Source of the DNA: Holtermannia corniformis | Lineage: Eukaryota; Basidiomycota; Tremellomycetes; Holtermanniales | Direction of reading: 5' to 3' | DNA: 64,000 nucleotides | Assembly (NCBI GenBank): GCA_001599935.1 | Contig: BCIJ01000008.1 | Location: 250,395-314,394, forward strand | Shown here: positions 1 through 10,799 of the stretch, one piece after another | How positions within the stretch are numbered: the first letter of the stretch is position 1 | How the letters are laid out: each line of letters begins with the position of its first letter | Program-made: the position numbers and the translations under genes | Notes under the pieces: model-generated | Seen by the model: only the letters and a program-made list of their open reading frames with translations | Database searches by the model: none | What the model was told of the DNA's origin: nothing

Positions 1-399
1 CATCGAGGCTCGAGCCGAGCTAAGTAGTTTCGCCCTGCCTGGCTATAACGCCGATAACGCCGCGCCTAACCCCTCTGAGAGCTCGCCACTCAACATGATC
101 GGCGAAGGCCGCTTGTGGCACCAGGTGCTATGCTGCGTTCAAAGCTACCATTCAGCGTCGTTGCAGTCGATGATACCATTCGGATCTGGGTCCCAGCTAT
201 TGCAGCCCTGTCACTGCTAATCCAAATGCTCCGAGAAAGGATCACAAATCGCCATCGATAGCGACGTCTCTGACCCGAAGCACGCGTATCACGTCATCCC
301 CCGTGATCTCCCAGCTCGTGCTCGGATCCTCGCAAACTATATAGACGTGTTGAACGGCGCAACGCCCGCCCTCCTTAACTCATTCTTGCTTGCCCAGAA
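1..399. other. Upstream region of the GST gene
   Basis: No credible coding exon is visible in this stretch. It holds the promoter of the GST gene, with a TATA-like element near its right end. An inverted copy of a GGGGTTAGGCG-type motif (read on the minus strand at about 61-73) recurs upstream of other genes in the window. Confidence 0.5.
338..343 (+). promoter_or_regulatory. TATA-like box of the GST gene
   Basis: The sequence TATATA lies 57 bp before the proposed start codon at 400, a plausible distance for a fungal core promoter. Nothing else marks the transcription start. Confidence 0.4.
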
Positions 400-1328
400 A
401 TGTCTACCTCCGCCCAGAAGATCACTTTCTACTCGCTCGCAGCCACCAAAGAGGACGGTGTTGCCTTCTCACCGCACGTGTGGAAGACCAAGCTTGACCT
501 GGAGTGCGTGAACTCGGCTGAAGATAAGATCAATAAAAGCTGAGATCCGATAGGTACCTCGGCATTCCTCACGAATACGTGGGTTATACTTTCCCTCAAA
601 TTCGCAAGGAGCTCGCCGAGGCGACTGGCAACCCGAAAGTCTCCGTGCCCACCCTTAAGGTTGGCGACCGATACATCACCGATAGCTGGGAGATTGCTCA
701 ATACGTGCGTCCGGCCGAGGCTGGTAATCGAGATGCTTATTCTACCCCAGCTCGAAGATCAAGCGCAGAAGAAGTCTCTCTTTGGCTCTTCAGCCTCTGG
801 TTTCTCCCTTGCCCGGCTTGTCGAGTTCCTTGTCGGTGGTCCGATCGGTGACTCGCTTCGCCCCTCCATCGTCCCCTTTGTGATCGACCGACTGGATGAC
901 GAGTCACGAGAGTACTTCTTCACCTCCAAGCTCGGTGGCGGTGATCGCGCCGCAGGTGAAGCCAAGTACAAGGCTCTCAAGAGTGCCTGGGAGGACGAGA
1001 GCAAGCGTGCCGAGTCTTATGCCAAGGCGCGGGCTGCATTCGGTCCGGTTGAGGCGCTCTTGAAGGAGCAGCAGGCCAAGGGACTTGGCAACTTCATCGC
1101 CGGCAAGGACGTTTCACACGCCGACTTCAGCCTGTTCGGGTTCGTCTCTGCGTGTGGTGTCCAGCAGGAACTGATGTATTTACAAGGTTCTACGCGTTCT
1201 CGTCGGTCAACAAAGACCTCCTCCAACAGGTCTGGCGTCACGAGTCCCTCCCCGCGATCTCGAAGTGGCTCAACGCGCTGTTCGAGTCTGGTCTCGTCGA
1301 CAAGAAGGCGCTTGCGAATGCCATTTAA
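400..1328 (+). CDS. Glutathione S-transferase family protein
   Basis: The spliced product is about 265 residues. Introns are at 504-553, 705-750 and 1152-1186, and the exon sum is in frame. The N-terminal part is a thioredoxin-like GST domain: it opens with ITFYSL, passes through VSVPTLKV with the cis-Pro that contacts glutathione, and ends with the conserved DSWEIAQYLE. The remainder is helical and fits a GST C-terminal domain (KDVSHADFSLFGFV, then LPAISKWLNALFESG). The overall type resembles the LigE/LigF-like (beta-etherase) or Ure2-like fungal GSTs that conjugate or reduce small electrophiles in the cytosol; substrate cannot be told. The third intron is only 35 nt. The gene converges on the scaffold gene, whose stop is only 61 bp away. 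Confidence 0.85.
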
Positions 1329-1389
1329 ACCATTTGAAAGAAGTAGAAAGCAAAGCATACAATGTAGATGCATCAGCGTACAATCAGTG

Positions 1390-4300
1390 TTACAACTCAT
1401 GGCCCAAGCTCGAGGCTCGACTACGGCGGTGAGCATGCCGCCGACGCGCATCCAAAGACCGTGACCTGGCAGACTCTAGCGCTCCAAGCCAGACCTGTGC
1501 TTCACGTGCGGATGAAGCTCTGCAGTCCATGAGTGACCGATCATCGTCGACATTGCCGTCGACTCACTTCAGCGCAATCGTATCACTGCCTTTGGCGTGT
1601 TCAAGTTTGAGAGTGAAGCTCGTCTCGTCCCGCCCGGCCCGTGGCACCACTTCATGCAGGGGCATGGGCTGTCGTCATCAGTATGCGAACGCTCACAAAA
1701 GAGCGTACGCACCATACGATACAAGTTGCGGCTCTCGATGAGCACGACAATGTCGTTGCAGAGGACAAGCTGCAGCTTTCGACCGCTCTTCGCCTTCGTC
1801 ACTGTCCCTTCTTTGATCAATCGTCGGGGGCCTTGCAGCGCTGTAGGCGCCGTCAAGTCTAGCCGACTGAACGCAGATCAGCGTCTGGTCTCTTTCTTCC
1901 AGTGAACACACCCTTCGCCGCCGATCCACAAGTCCTCGCTGAGCACGCGAAGACGCTCCTGCCCTTCCGCCTCCCGCACGGATTCATTGACGTTGGCAAC
2001 GATACCTTCCGCTGTTGCGAGTGCTTTCTCGATCTGTCGCAGGTCTTGATCGGGCTCAGTGTAGTGGATAATCTACAACGGAATAAGCCACTCCTTAGGA
2101 TCATACTGAGCGATTGTACCTGACGAAGCAACAGCGGGTAACGGGTCAAGCGTTGCACTGAGAGAAGTCAGCGCTATTACGACCTCCCAACGCATTCAAA
2201 CTCACTCGGTTGCAGCAGGAAGCTTGACAAGTCAAGGTTGCGGACTGCATCGTTCGTGTCACGAATGGATTGCAGGTGACTCGCGAGCGCAGGATCGGCT
2301 TGACGCAACGATTGCAAGAGTTTGATCGCTTGAGCTTGGTTGACACAGTAGGGCTGCAGCTTCGGTCAGCGGCCTGACGAATACGAGAAATCCAGACTTA
2401 CGAGGTACACTGCAATCGAGCTGATGTGCTGCTCAAAGATATCCCCGATCACATCAATGTAAAGCCTGCAGGCTCTTTGGCGTTCTTCCAGAGAGCTTAA
2501 GAAACCCTGCGCAACGTCAGCCCGACTTGCGGAGGTGGTCATAGGACCGACGGTGTTGAACAGCAGAATCTGATCATACAAGTCAGCTCAGTCCACATCT
2601 CACACTGAACAACGCACGTCCTCGACGTTGGCAAAGATGACGGTTAGTGCCTTGTCATCAATCATGTTCAGCATCGAGGCGTAGAAGACCTGCATAGTCA
2701 GCGGCGTGCCGAGTGCTGATCAACGGCTTACCTCCACGATCAGCTGTAGGTCGCGCACATAGGCTGATTCGGTCGCTATGAACTCGAAGATGGACTGACA
2801 CAGCCATCAGCCGACACGCGCGGCTCATGAACGCAACTCACTTCTTGGCGCTTCCGTTCTTTGGTGGACATCGTTTCCAGCACGCTCGGGTCTACCAAGC
2901 TGCTCCATGTCTGACCAAAGGTGGGACTGTCTGTCCCTTGACCCTCCTCTTCGACGCCAGGTCCAGGGCTTGGTGCCGATACGATCGGACCACTGATGGT
3001 CTTCCGCTCAACGACCGGAGGTGCCATGAGCTTTGACAGAAAGCCCGTGATCTTGCTACCGCTTGACGACTCCTTGCCAAGCGACATGGATGAAGGCGAA
3101 GGCGATACCAGAACATTGGAGTCGAATGAACCAATAGTCACTGTCGAGACAGGCCGCTGGTAGCTGTCTGCTCTGTTACGCGCAGGACGTCTTTTGGCCT
3201 GCTCCAAAAAGTTCTCGTAGCGGTCGTACGCGTCTTGCGTCTGCACATGCGGGCTGTCCACTTCCTCGCCCTGCGTTTCCTGAGTATGAGGCGGCGAAGC
3301 GGAGGTCGGAGGCGACAACAGGTCTGCCTCGACAGAAGACGTTGCAGAACGCTTGGACGCCGGCGCAGCTGGCGGAGGGCGTCGCTTCCTCGCAGCAGAC
3401 GGTTGTCGTCGAGCAGGGACTCCTGGCGGCTCTCGACGGACTTTGAGCCCAGCAGCGGCCAGCACCTTTTGACGCTCCACTTCGCGTCGCTTGCGTTCCG
3501 CATCTTTAGCTGTATCCGGCGCCGTCTGCTCGTCGTCGGTGTCATCGAACGAGAGGAAGCTATCGGAAGAAGAATCAGATTCAGCGTCAGAACTCTCGGC
3601 CTCTACGTCTGCGGGCACAGCGGCATCAGTTGCAACTTCAGGCAAGGTCGTTCGAGATGGCGCTGCCACTTGTGGCGGGTTTGAGTGTGTAGCAGGGGTT
3701 TGATGCGAGTCTGATCGTGGCGAACAATGCATTTCATGAATCGAGCACATGTAGGAAGAGGTTTCTTCAGCCTGCAGCCGGGCGGTAAACACCTTGCCAG
3801 GTAAGGTAGGAACAAGACTTACCCAGGAGCTCCAAGTACGCAGCCGGGACAATAAAGATGACCCCAGCCTTTTCCGTCTTCCACCAGTTTTCGTCGGACC
3901 GGTCGACGATCTCGAGAATGTCGTTTTCCTCGAACGGCAGCTCCTCGTCGCCCCCACCGGCATAGGCGTACAATGCCTTGGCGCGTACCACTAGTCGAAG
4001 TCAGCTCACTGAAGTGGGGAGAATAAGACTCACGGTTGAGCTCCTCGACGTAAGCATGAGGGAACCAGCCCGAGCGGCCCTCCTTGACCAGCTTGCCGTA
4101 CCACCACGGGCTCTCGGGGTCCTTGGCGGGATGGGCGATGATGACAACGTTCTCGATGAACGAGAGGTCGACGTCTCGCTGGCCATCGTAGGCGAACAGC
4201 GTGCGGACGCGGATATCTGCGAGCGCGTCAGCATCTCGCCCAATGACCCGGGATAGTGAGGGAAAACCTACCCTTGGTCATGTCAAAACCGGCCGTCGGA

Positions 4301-7300
4301 TCATCCTCTTCTTGCACGCTGATCTGCGGCACCTCGGCATAACCATTCTCCTGCACGGGCGAGCGAACGTCTTCCTCTGGTGTAGGCTCAAGTGGCTGGT
4401 AAGCGTCGTGGGCGGGATGTGTCGTATCCGCGGCCAGACCGGCATACCAATCCACTGATTGTCGGTTGGCGTTACGCGACGGTGCCTCATCCTCAACGGC
4501 TGGTGGTGAAGGCGAGCGAGGCGCGGTGGTGTGGGCAGGAGGCGCAGCGTCACCAACGACCCGGCCGGAGACCTGAGGACCTGACTTGTCGACAGTGACC
4601 GCCTTGCGAAGCTTGGCACCGCCCTGGATAGATGCAAACAGTGCGCCGCGGGCAGATGGATCAGCCGGAGAAGCTCCGCCAAGATTAGCAAGTGCTGCAG
4701 GAGGCGCTTTCGGCGGTGGAGGTGCGGACGGAGGTGCAGAGGTAGGCGAGGGCGAGCCCGGGCCAGCCGACGACGGGCGAGAAGTAGCAGGAGGGAGAAT
4801 GTTACCGAACAAAGCGCGAGCGAGGTTACCCCGTGCGCCGCGCGAGTTGGCATAGTCGTCATCTGAGCTGTCGTCGCTGTCTTCCTTTTCGGCAATGACA
4901 TCCCAATCTTCCTCTGCGGGCACGGGCTTGGGCGCCGAACGAGGCTGTTGAGCTGGAGCAGCGGGAGGTGCCGGCGCTGGTGGTGCTGGCGGAGGCGGAG
5001 GCGAGACGACTACTGGCTCGGAAGGGGCTGGTGAAGCAGCGGGGGGCGGTCGGAAGAAGGGGTTGAAGCCACCAGCGGCAGGCGCGGCCGGGGCCGCAGG
5101 AGGAGAAGCAACGGCCGAGTTGGAGTTGGTCGGCTTGCGGTGGAATGGGTTGTAGTCTGTAGAAGGAGCCGACGGGGCTGGTGGAGCCGGCGGGGGNGGG
5201 GGNGGAGGCGATGCCGCAGAGGAGTTGGCGGCCGCGGCCTTGGTTTTCCGAGCAGCGAGGTATTCCTCCTCCTTGCGCCGTTCCTCTTCCTCCTCTTCTT
5301 CTAGTTTCTTGAGACGGGCTTTGCGCTCGGCAATCGCTTTTGCCCTTGCCTCCTCTCGCTGGCGCAGCTCTTCCTCCTCCGGGTCGACCGCGGGTGCCGG
5401 TGGTGCCGCAGGTGCAGGCGGCGCTTTGACGCCTCGTGACACCGGTGCCGGCGGCGGCTTCTTCATAGCAGACTTGGTTGGCGGAGGAGGCGGAGCCTTA
5501 GGCGCCGGCGGTTTCGGCGCTTCATCCTTGCCACCTGCTGCCTCCAAGCGCTTCTTGCGCGCATCCTCGCGTGCCGCCTGCTCACTCTCCGCGAGCTTGA
5601 GCTTCTCCTCTGCCTCTTTCTTCTCCTGCACAAGCCGCTCCTCGACGCTCTTATCAACTGCTGGAGGTTCTTCAGCCGCGCCCGTGTCAACACCGAGTGC
5701 CTTGAGTCGATCTTGGATCCGTTTCTGTGCCTGTGCACGGATGAAAGCGGTGCGCTCTTCGGGCGTCATGTTCTTTGTGGAGGGGGCCGCTGGTGTCGTT
5801 GATGTCGGCCGGGGCGGGGCGGGTGGAGGCGCAGAGATGTGCGAAGCCTTTGGCGGTTCCGGCGCGGGCGGCGGTGAGCGCGCACTCGCAACGGGTGATC
5901 GCGGTCGACGGTCGTAAGAGTCTGACCGATCCCGATCATAGCGATCCCTCGAGCGTGATCGCGGTCGGTCCCGCTCGTAATCCCGACGATCCCGCTCACG
6001 CTCGCGCTCACGCTCGTAATCTCTTTCCCTGTCATACGTCCCGCGGTAATCATCATACGGGCTCTTGTAGTCGTTGCGCCCATAGGTTTCATTCCGCTTA
6101 TCCCGAGCGCGCGCACCCGCGCGTTCGTCGCGCTTCTTGCGCAGCTCATTCTCTTCCTGCTTGCGTTCGACTTCCGGCAGTTTCTCGTGCATGAGGAACA
6201 AGAGCTCGCGCTCGAGCTTGCGTCTCTCCTCGTCCTTCTCTGGCGTTCGCTTGCCTTTGGACACGTAGTCGATATCGTCCTTGATCCGTTTGACGCGGTA
6301 TTTCAAGTCTTCGACTTCCTGCTCGAGCGCATCGTCCTCTTCCGTCCGACGAGCAAACTCTTCAGCCGACTGATCGAGCTGAGCACTCGAGTTGGCCAGC
6401 TGACGCTTCAAGTCGCCCAACTCGGCACCAGAGTCTTCACCGGCATAGCGAACGCTCTTGCGGTCGAGATGCCGGCTGGACGACTTGTAGCCTGAACTCG
6501 AGCGCGAGTCGTCGTGCTTGTACACTTTGGCGTCTTTGCTTGCGCCGCCAATGGGCGTAACAGCCGAAGAACCGTACCCGAAACCAGGAGATGAAGCGTT
6601 GGAGCGGCTGCTGGCGTCGTGGCGGAGCAGATCACGCATGAACGAGACCGTCGTATCGATATCGCGCATCGAGGGTGGGATGAGCTCCTCGGGTAGAGTG
6701 TCGGGGATCGTGTTGCCGTTGAGTGCTGATGGCCATCAACAATGCATCATGATCCCATGATAGGAGAACTTACCCCGGTAGATGAGACCCATGGCGATGT
6801 GAAACTCGGGCAGGTTGAGCTTGCCGCGGTTGTCAACGTCTGACAGATTCCTAAAATACGTTAGCAGGCGCAGGCGAATCAACTGGAGGACAGAGACAAC
6901 TGCCGTCGTGTAGATCGTCGTAACTGAAGGATAGCAGCAGGCAGGCTGCTTGGAGCTTGCCCGTGACGTTATGTACAGTTGAGAGGACATCTTGCGACGG
7001 TAGCATCCCCATCCCAGCCCACTCACCAAATCTTCATGAGGTTATCGCGATCAAGCCCACTCTGGCCAAAGACCTCCCTGGCCATCTCGCCCGAGATGAA
7101 GCCATCGCCCGACTGATCCCAAGCGCGGAAGATTTGATCGTAGTCCTTCTTTTCCTGCTTGGAGAGCGTCCAGGGCACTTTGGGCGTGTTGATGGCTGGA
7201 TTCTGGAGCAAGGATTGGAACGAGCCCTGGCCTGGTAACGGGGCTGGGAGCGAGGGTGCGCCGGATGAGGAGAATGGCTGTGAGGATATCAGTCAGTGGT

Positions 7301-7908
7301 ACGGGAGAGGGAAGAAAGAGACGCACGGCCGCCGTATTGCCTGGCATGAAGTGGGCGCTCATCATTTGCAACCTTGGATCGTGTGGCAAGCCCGTTGGCT
7401 GTGCCATGAGCCGTGACGGAGCACCCGTTTGCTGAGCCATGAGCCCTGCAGAGGGAAACCCAGTCTGCTGAGGCTGTAGACCGCCCTGCCATCCCGTCTG
7501 TTGCGGTTGAAGGCCTGCACTCCCGACAAAGCTCGAGCTCGGCGGCGGCGCGCTCAGGAACGAGTAGTTGGCCCCTGCACCCGTTTGCGCCGGTGACACT
7601 TGCGGTCGTTGGGCCGGAAAGCCCGTTGGCTGACTTTGCAAGCCGCCAGAGAACTGCTGTTGGGTTGGAAAACCGGTAGGCTGAGCGCTCAAGAAGCGCG
7701 GCTGTTGCTGCTGCTGCTGGAAGCCCGTCTGCTGTGGCTGAAAGCTAGTCTGCTGCGACGGGAAGCCAGTTTGCTGAGGCTGGAAGCCAGTCTGCTGAGG
7801 TTGAAAGCCCGTCTGCTGAGGTCTAAACTGTTGTTGCTGCTGGAAGCCAGTCTGCTGTGGTTGAAAGCCGCCGCCGTATGGCTGCTGCGGCTGCTGCTGC
7901 CAGCTCAT
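1390..7908 (-). CDS. Pan1/intersectin-like endocytic scaffold with SH3, DH and PH domains
   Basis: This is a very large multi-exon gene of roughly 1,900 residues. Domain order: a Gln-rich tail with many QPQQTGF repeats; one EH domain with EF-hand [17 protein letters not shown]; coiled coil ([13 protein letters not shown] and following); an Arg/Asp/Glu-rich segment; long polyproline and KE-rich regions; two SH3 domains ([17 protein letters not shown] and [15 protein letters not shown]); an acidic linker; a RhoGEF DH domain ([13 protein letters not shown]..., then [12 protein letters not shown]); and a PH domain ending [12 protein letters not shown]. The EH and coiled-coil part matches fungal Pan1, which activates Arp2/3 at endocytic patches. 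The SH3-DH-PH tail matches long intersectin, and Cryptococcus Cin1 has the same plan. No C2 domain follows the PH. Introns include 7278-7326, 6851-7026 (176 nt), 6726-6773 and 1520-1567. Two N bases lie at 5197 and 5203. Role: linking clathrin endocytosis, actin and Cdc42/Rho signalling (inferred). Confidence 0.9.
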
Positions 7909-8215
7909 CGCGGCCGAGGGGATGTGGCTGCCGCGACTTGACCGATCGAGATGACTGTTTCGAGCGGGGTAGAGTGATGGTGAGTATGGTAGCGAGCTGG
8001 ATGGCTGGCTGGGATGTCTAGTGCTGTCCAGGATGCGTTATCGTGCGTGCGCAGGTGGATGACGAGCACCGCCAAGGGCACCGGGGCGCAAGGGGTTACC
8101 GCACCGGCGAAAGCGGACAAGGGTTTGGCAGCCAACTTGTGCATATCGACGTCAAAGGATGCATGCTTGATCAAGCCGCTGTACTCTCCAGTGCCGTCTT
8201 TTCGTACGACCCGTG
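7909..8215. other. Intergenic region upstream of the scaffold gene
   Basis: No supported gene. This should hold the minus-strand promoter of the Pan1/intersectin-like gene. An open minus-strand frame continues above the chosen start, but it is not domain-like and lacks a second EH domain. Confidence 0.4.
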
Positions 8216-8431
8216 CTATGTAGCCGTCTGCAACTGCGTCGGATTGTCTTCCACATCGGTGTCTGGCGTCTCGTAACCGTCCTCGTCGTCAGTCGCGTCA
8301 CTCGAGCGACCATACTTTTCTATCAACGCTCGCCTTCGTGCTGCCCGTACTCTGGCCCCATTCTCGGTAGAGAATCCTGCTTGAGTCGGTGCAACGAGTG
8401 AAGCAGATTCGGTGCTCGTGGACGTAGACAT
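8216..8431 (-). CDS. Small acidic-tailed protein of unknown function
   Basis: I do not recognise it. A 71-residue reading frame begins with a Ser/Thr-rich stretch. It has a basic helix-like centre (ENGARVRAARRRALIEKYG) and an acidic end rich in D, E and T (DATDDEDGYETPDTDVEDN). The same frame stays open upstream of this Met, so a longer form or an upstream exon is possible. About 300 bp further upstream on the same strand lies another short frame beginning MATVEVPKDCQHG, which could be a 5' exon. The change from basic to acidic composition looks like coding sequence, but there is no domain to anchor it. Confidence 0.4.
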   Translation of the reverse strand: MSTSTSTESASLVAPTQAGFSTENGARVRAARRRALIEKYGRSSDATDDEDGYETPDTDVEDNPTQLQTAT

Positions 8432-9000
8432 TTTGGAAAGAGTTGGTCGTGGGCCGCCTTGCAGAATCGTTTTATGTTTCGACCCACAAAGGAGATCTTC
8501 CTTTCGTTTGCGCATCCAGCAGCGTGCAAGGAGTGGCAAGCGAGGACACTCTACTAGACAACCACTGGCGGAGCTCTAATGGCTGCCTGCTTCGGCAACG
8601 CCGAGATGGCACTTTACATAGTCTGTGCGCAAAGGAGGCCTGTAGGAGCCTCTGGCCGACGGGAGATCTCAGCACATGGCTCACTCTACCGATACAGGAT
8701 GCACTGCTGAACCCAAGCTCTGAGGGTTTGCGTACGCAAAACTAGCGCGCTCGACGCCGGGCCGTGCTGACAGTCCTTGGGCACCTCGACAGTGGCCATG
8801 TCCGGCCTCGTCGGTCTCAGCTCTGTCTCTGGCGAGAGCGATCGTACAGGGTCGACGACGATGAGGAGGTAGGGCTACGGGGTCGCTACACGCCAGTGGG
8901 TTCAGCACGATCGAACGCGCTGGACGACGCGCCTCGCGTCTGGGATCCGAGGGTATAGTGCTCGGCAGGGGCTATCGGTGGGTACTATCGAACGCGTGCA
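8432..9000. other. Intergenic region before BTB gene 1
   Basis: No confident gene. A 37-codon minus-strand frame (MATVEVPKDCQHG...) at about 8690-8800 could be an exon of the small gene at 8216-8431. The right part should carry the BTB gene 1 promoter. Confidence 0.3.
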
Positions 9001-9927
9001 ATGTCTCATACTACTCGAGCAGCAGCTACCCCCCGGCGAAAGAAACGGCAGCTAGAGGTGGTGATTCCCCTGCCTCGTCGCGACCGCTCTGGCGACTTGT
9101 TCGAGCTAGTCTCTTCTGATGACACGACGATCAAAGTACCCATGTACATCCTCAAAGCTAGCTCGTGAGTCATTCAACAGGCGTGACCGTACACGCTGAC
9201 GAACCAGCCATGTCCTCCGAGCCATGCTCGACGACTGCGACCCGTCTTCCCCCCCACGCGTCGAGTTACCCGACACGACGGCCGACACGCTCCAGACCTG
9301 GCTCCTGTTTGAGCGCGACCAAGACTTTCACGGAGCAGTCCAACGCCGTCCCAGCCGGATCCGTGACGTCCTCCTGTTCTCACACAAATACGACTGTCGC
9401 AAAGCGTACGACCGTTTCCTCGCCTGCCTCCGACACTATGTGTCACAGATGGAGGAAAGCATCGACGCGTGCAACCCTCTGCCGCCGTTCCAGCTCGCCG
9501 CGCACCTCGATCAAGAGCACGTTGCGGCCGAGATCTTGCGAGGACCAAAGTGTCGCGAGTGGCACGACTATGGCGCGGATCGGGCGCATGCGCGAATGTC
9601 GATGCTGAACCCGTATTCGTGGCCGGTCGGCTATGTCCAGACGCTGCCGATCGAGTACTATATCGCGACGATCCAGGCGTGGGACAAAATGGGCGGTAGT
9701 AGGGCGACCAACTGTCAGAGTGAGGTCTGGCTCGAGGGCGTCTCGGTACACTTTCTCAAGTTCTTGACGGCAATGAAAGGTGCGTGGCAAGGCTTGGATC
9801 CTGCTGACTTGCGCCATTAGCTCAGACTTTGCCGCGCCTCAAGCCGACCAGCGACTCTGAGCAGTCGTGCAGGACCAACGACGCATATGCTACGCAATGG
9901 GATCAGTTGGACGTAAAGTGGTCATAG
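9001..9927 (+). CDS. BTB/POZ-like domain protein, paralog 1
   Basis: The spliced product is 280 residues, with introns at 9165-9207 and 9780-9820. After a basic leader (RRKKRQ) comes a BTB-like fold: GDLFELVSSDDTTIKVPMYI, then LKASSHVLRAMLDDC, then VELPDTTADTLQTWL. A helical region follows with the family signature LLFSHKYDCRKAYDRFL, and later LPIEYYIATIQAW. The first intron sits inside the codon that ends the KASS/QAGS strand, exactly as in the three paralogs at 15.6, 17.6 and 19.3 kb. The second intron near the C-terminus is also shared. BTB domains mediate dimerisation and often recruit Cul3, but no partner domain (BACK, Kelch, MATH) is evident here, so the function is open. The gene converges on NDUFAF3. 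Confidence 0.75.
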
Positions 9928-9944
9928 GCAACAGCATGTTAGCG

Positions 9945-9965
9945 CCTGGCCACTTACTGGCCAGG
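9945..9965. repeat. Short perfect inverted repeat in a convergent intergenic gap
   Basis: Arms CCTGGCCA and TGGCCAGG (8 bp each) flank a 5-nt loop. They lie between the stops of BTB gene 1 (9927) and NDUFAF3 (10023). The repeat could fold as a 3'-end hairpin in either transcript; chance cannot be excluded. Confidence 0.4.
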
Positions 9966-10022
9966 AGTTGGACTTGCACCCACTCCTAGTGATACAAGTG
10001 GTGCATCGCTCATCGACGACTT

Positions 10023-10700
10023 TTATCGGTCCTCTCCCGTCCGAGGGTTCACGGGCTTGAGAGGGCACAGTGCCGCAGCAACGGTCCTGCCCTCCTCTGA
10101 TAAGAGATTGAAAGTCGAGGCGGCGTTGCGCTGTACGTTGCATCAGCGTCCATCTATCGTTACCAACAGTGCACGCACCGAGTCCATGACATCGAGCTGG
10201 ATCCCTAGACTGCTGATATAGTCTCTGATCTCGTTTGGCGGGGGAATCACTCTTTGCCCGGTGCCAAAGAGCAAGATCTCTGAGATCGCCATCAGTTCCG
10301 ATCGAGGTCTACAAGCCCATGCTAGCTCACCTGGTCTGGGTACCACACCCTCAAACACCCTGAAGCGCTCCTTGCCCCATCCACTCCACGTCACGGCCGG
10401 TCCAGCACTGCCGTCGCCTTTGGGTGGATCGACATCCCACAAGAACGCGCGGCCGTCGAGAAACACTACGCCTCCAGGGATCAACAGGTCGTCGTTCAGG
10501 TGGAAGCCCCTGCCTGTCAACTTGGCGACAGACAACAGTGGTCGAGCGCCATTGGGGTCATCGGTCTCGAAGATGTTTTGTAGCCGGCAGGGAGAAGTCG
10601 TGTGGAGCGTCCGTGCGCACACTGGTGTTACGATCGGGGTTGTTTTGCACCGTAGAGCAGTTTGGGCAGACTTTAGGCCGTTGCGAAGACTTGTAGACAT
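10023..10700 (-). CDS. Complex I assembly factor NDUFAF3-like (DUF498) mitochondrial protein
   Basis: The product is 192 residues after removing introns at 10280-10330 and 10131-10178, and the exons sum in frame. The N-terminus is rich in R, K, S and T and free of acidic residues (MSTSLRNGLKSAQTALRCK), as expected of a mitochondrial presequence. The body has the DUF498 hallmarks: GGVVFLDGRAFLWDV, then RPEILLFGTG across the first splice, IRDYISSLGIQLDVMDS, and RNAASTFNLLSEEGR after the second. In animals NDUFAF3 works with NDUFAF4 in early assembly of the complex I Q-module. The gene is divergent from RAD18 with only 99 bp between start codons. Confidence 0.88.
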
Positions 10701-10799
10701 GGTGGAAGTGGTCGAAAGACGGACGAGGATCGCAGATGACGTCTGATGCTCGCGACGCGTCGACCTATGACCACCAGCTGATTGTCAACGAGCACCACC
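10701..10799. promoter_or_regulatory. Short bidirectional promoter between NDUFAF3 and RAD18
   Basis: Only 99 bp separate the two divergent start codons, so both genes must share or overlap their core promoters. No clear TATA box is visible. Confidence 0.5.

Noticed and set aside
5190..5210. Possible break in the scaffold gene at two N bases
   Set aside because: The frame is continuous on both sides within a polyproline run, so these are sequencing ambiguities in a GC-rich tract, not a disruption.
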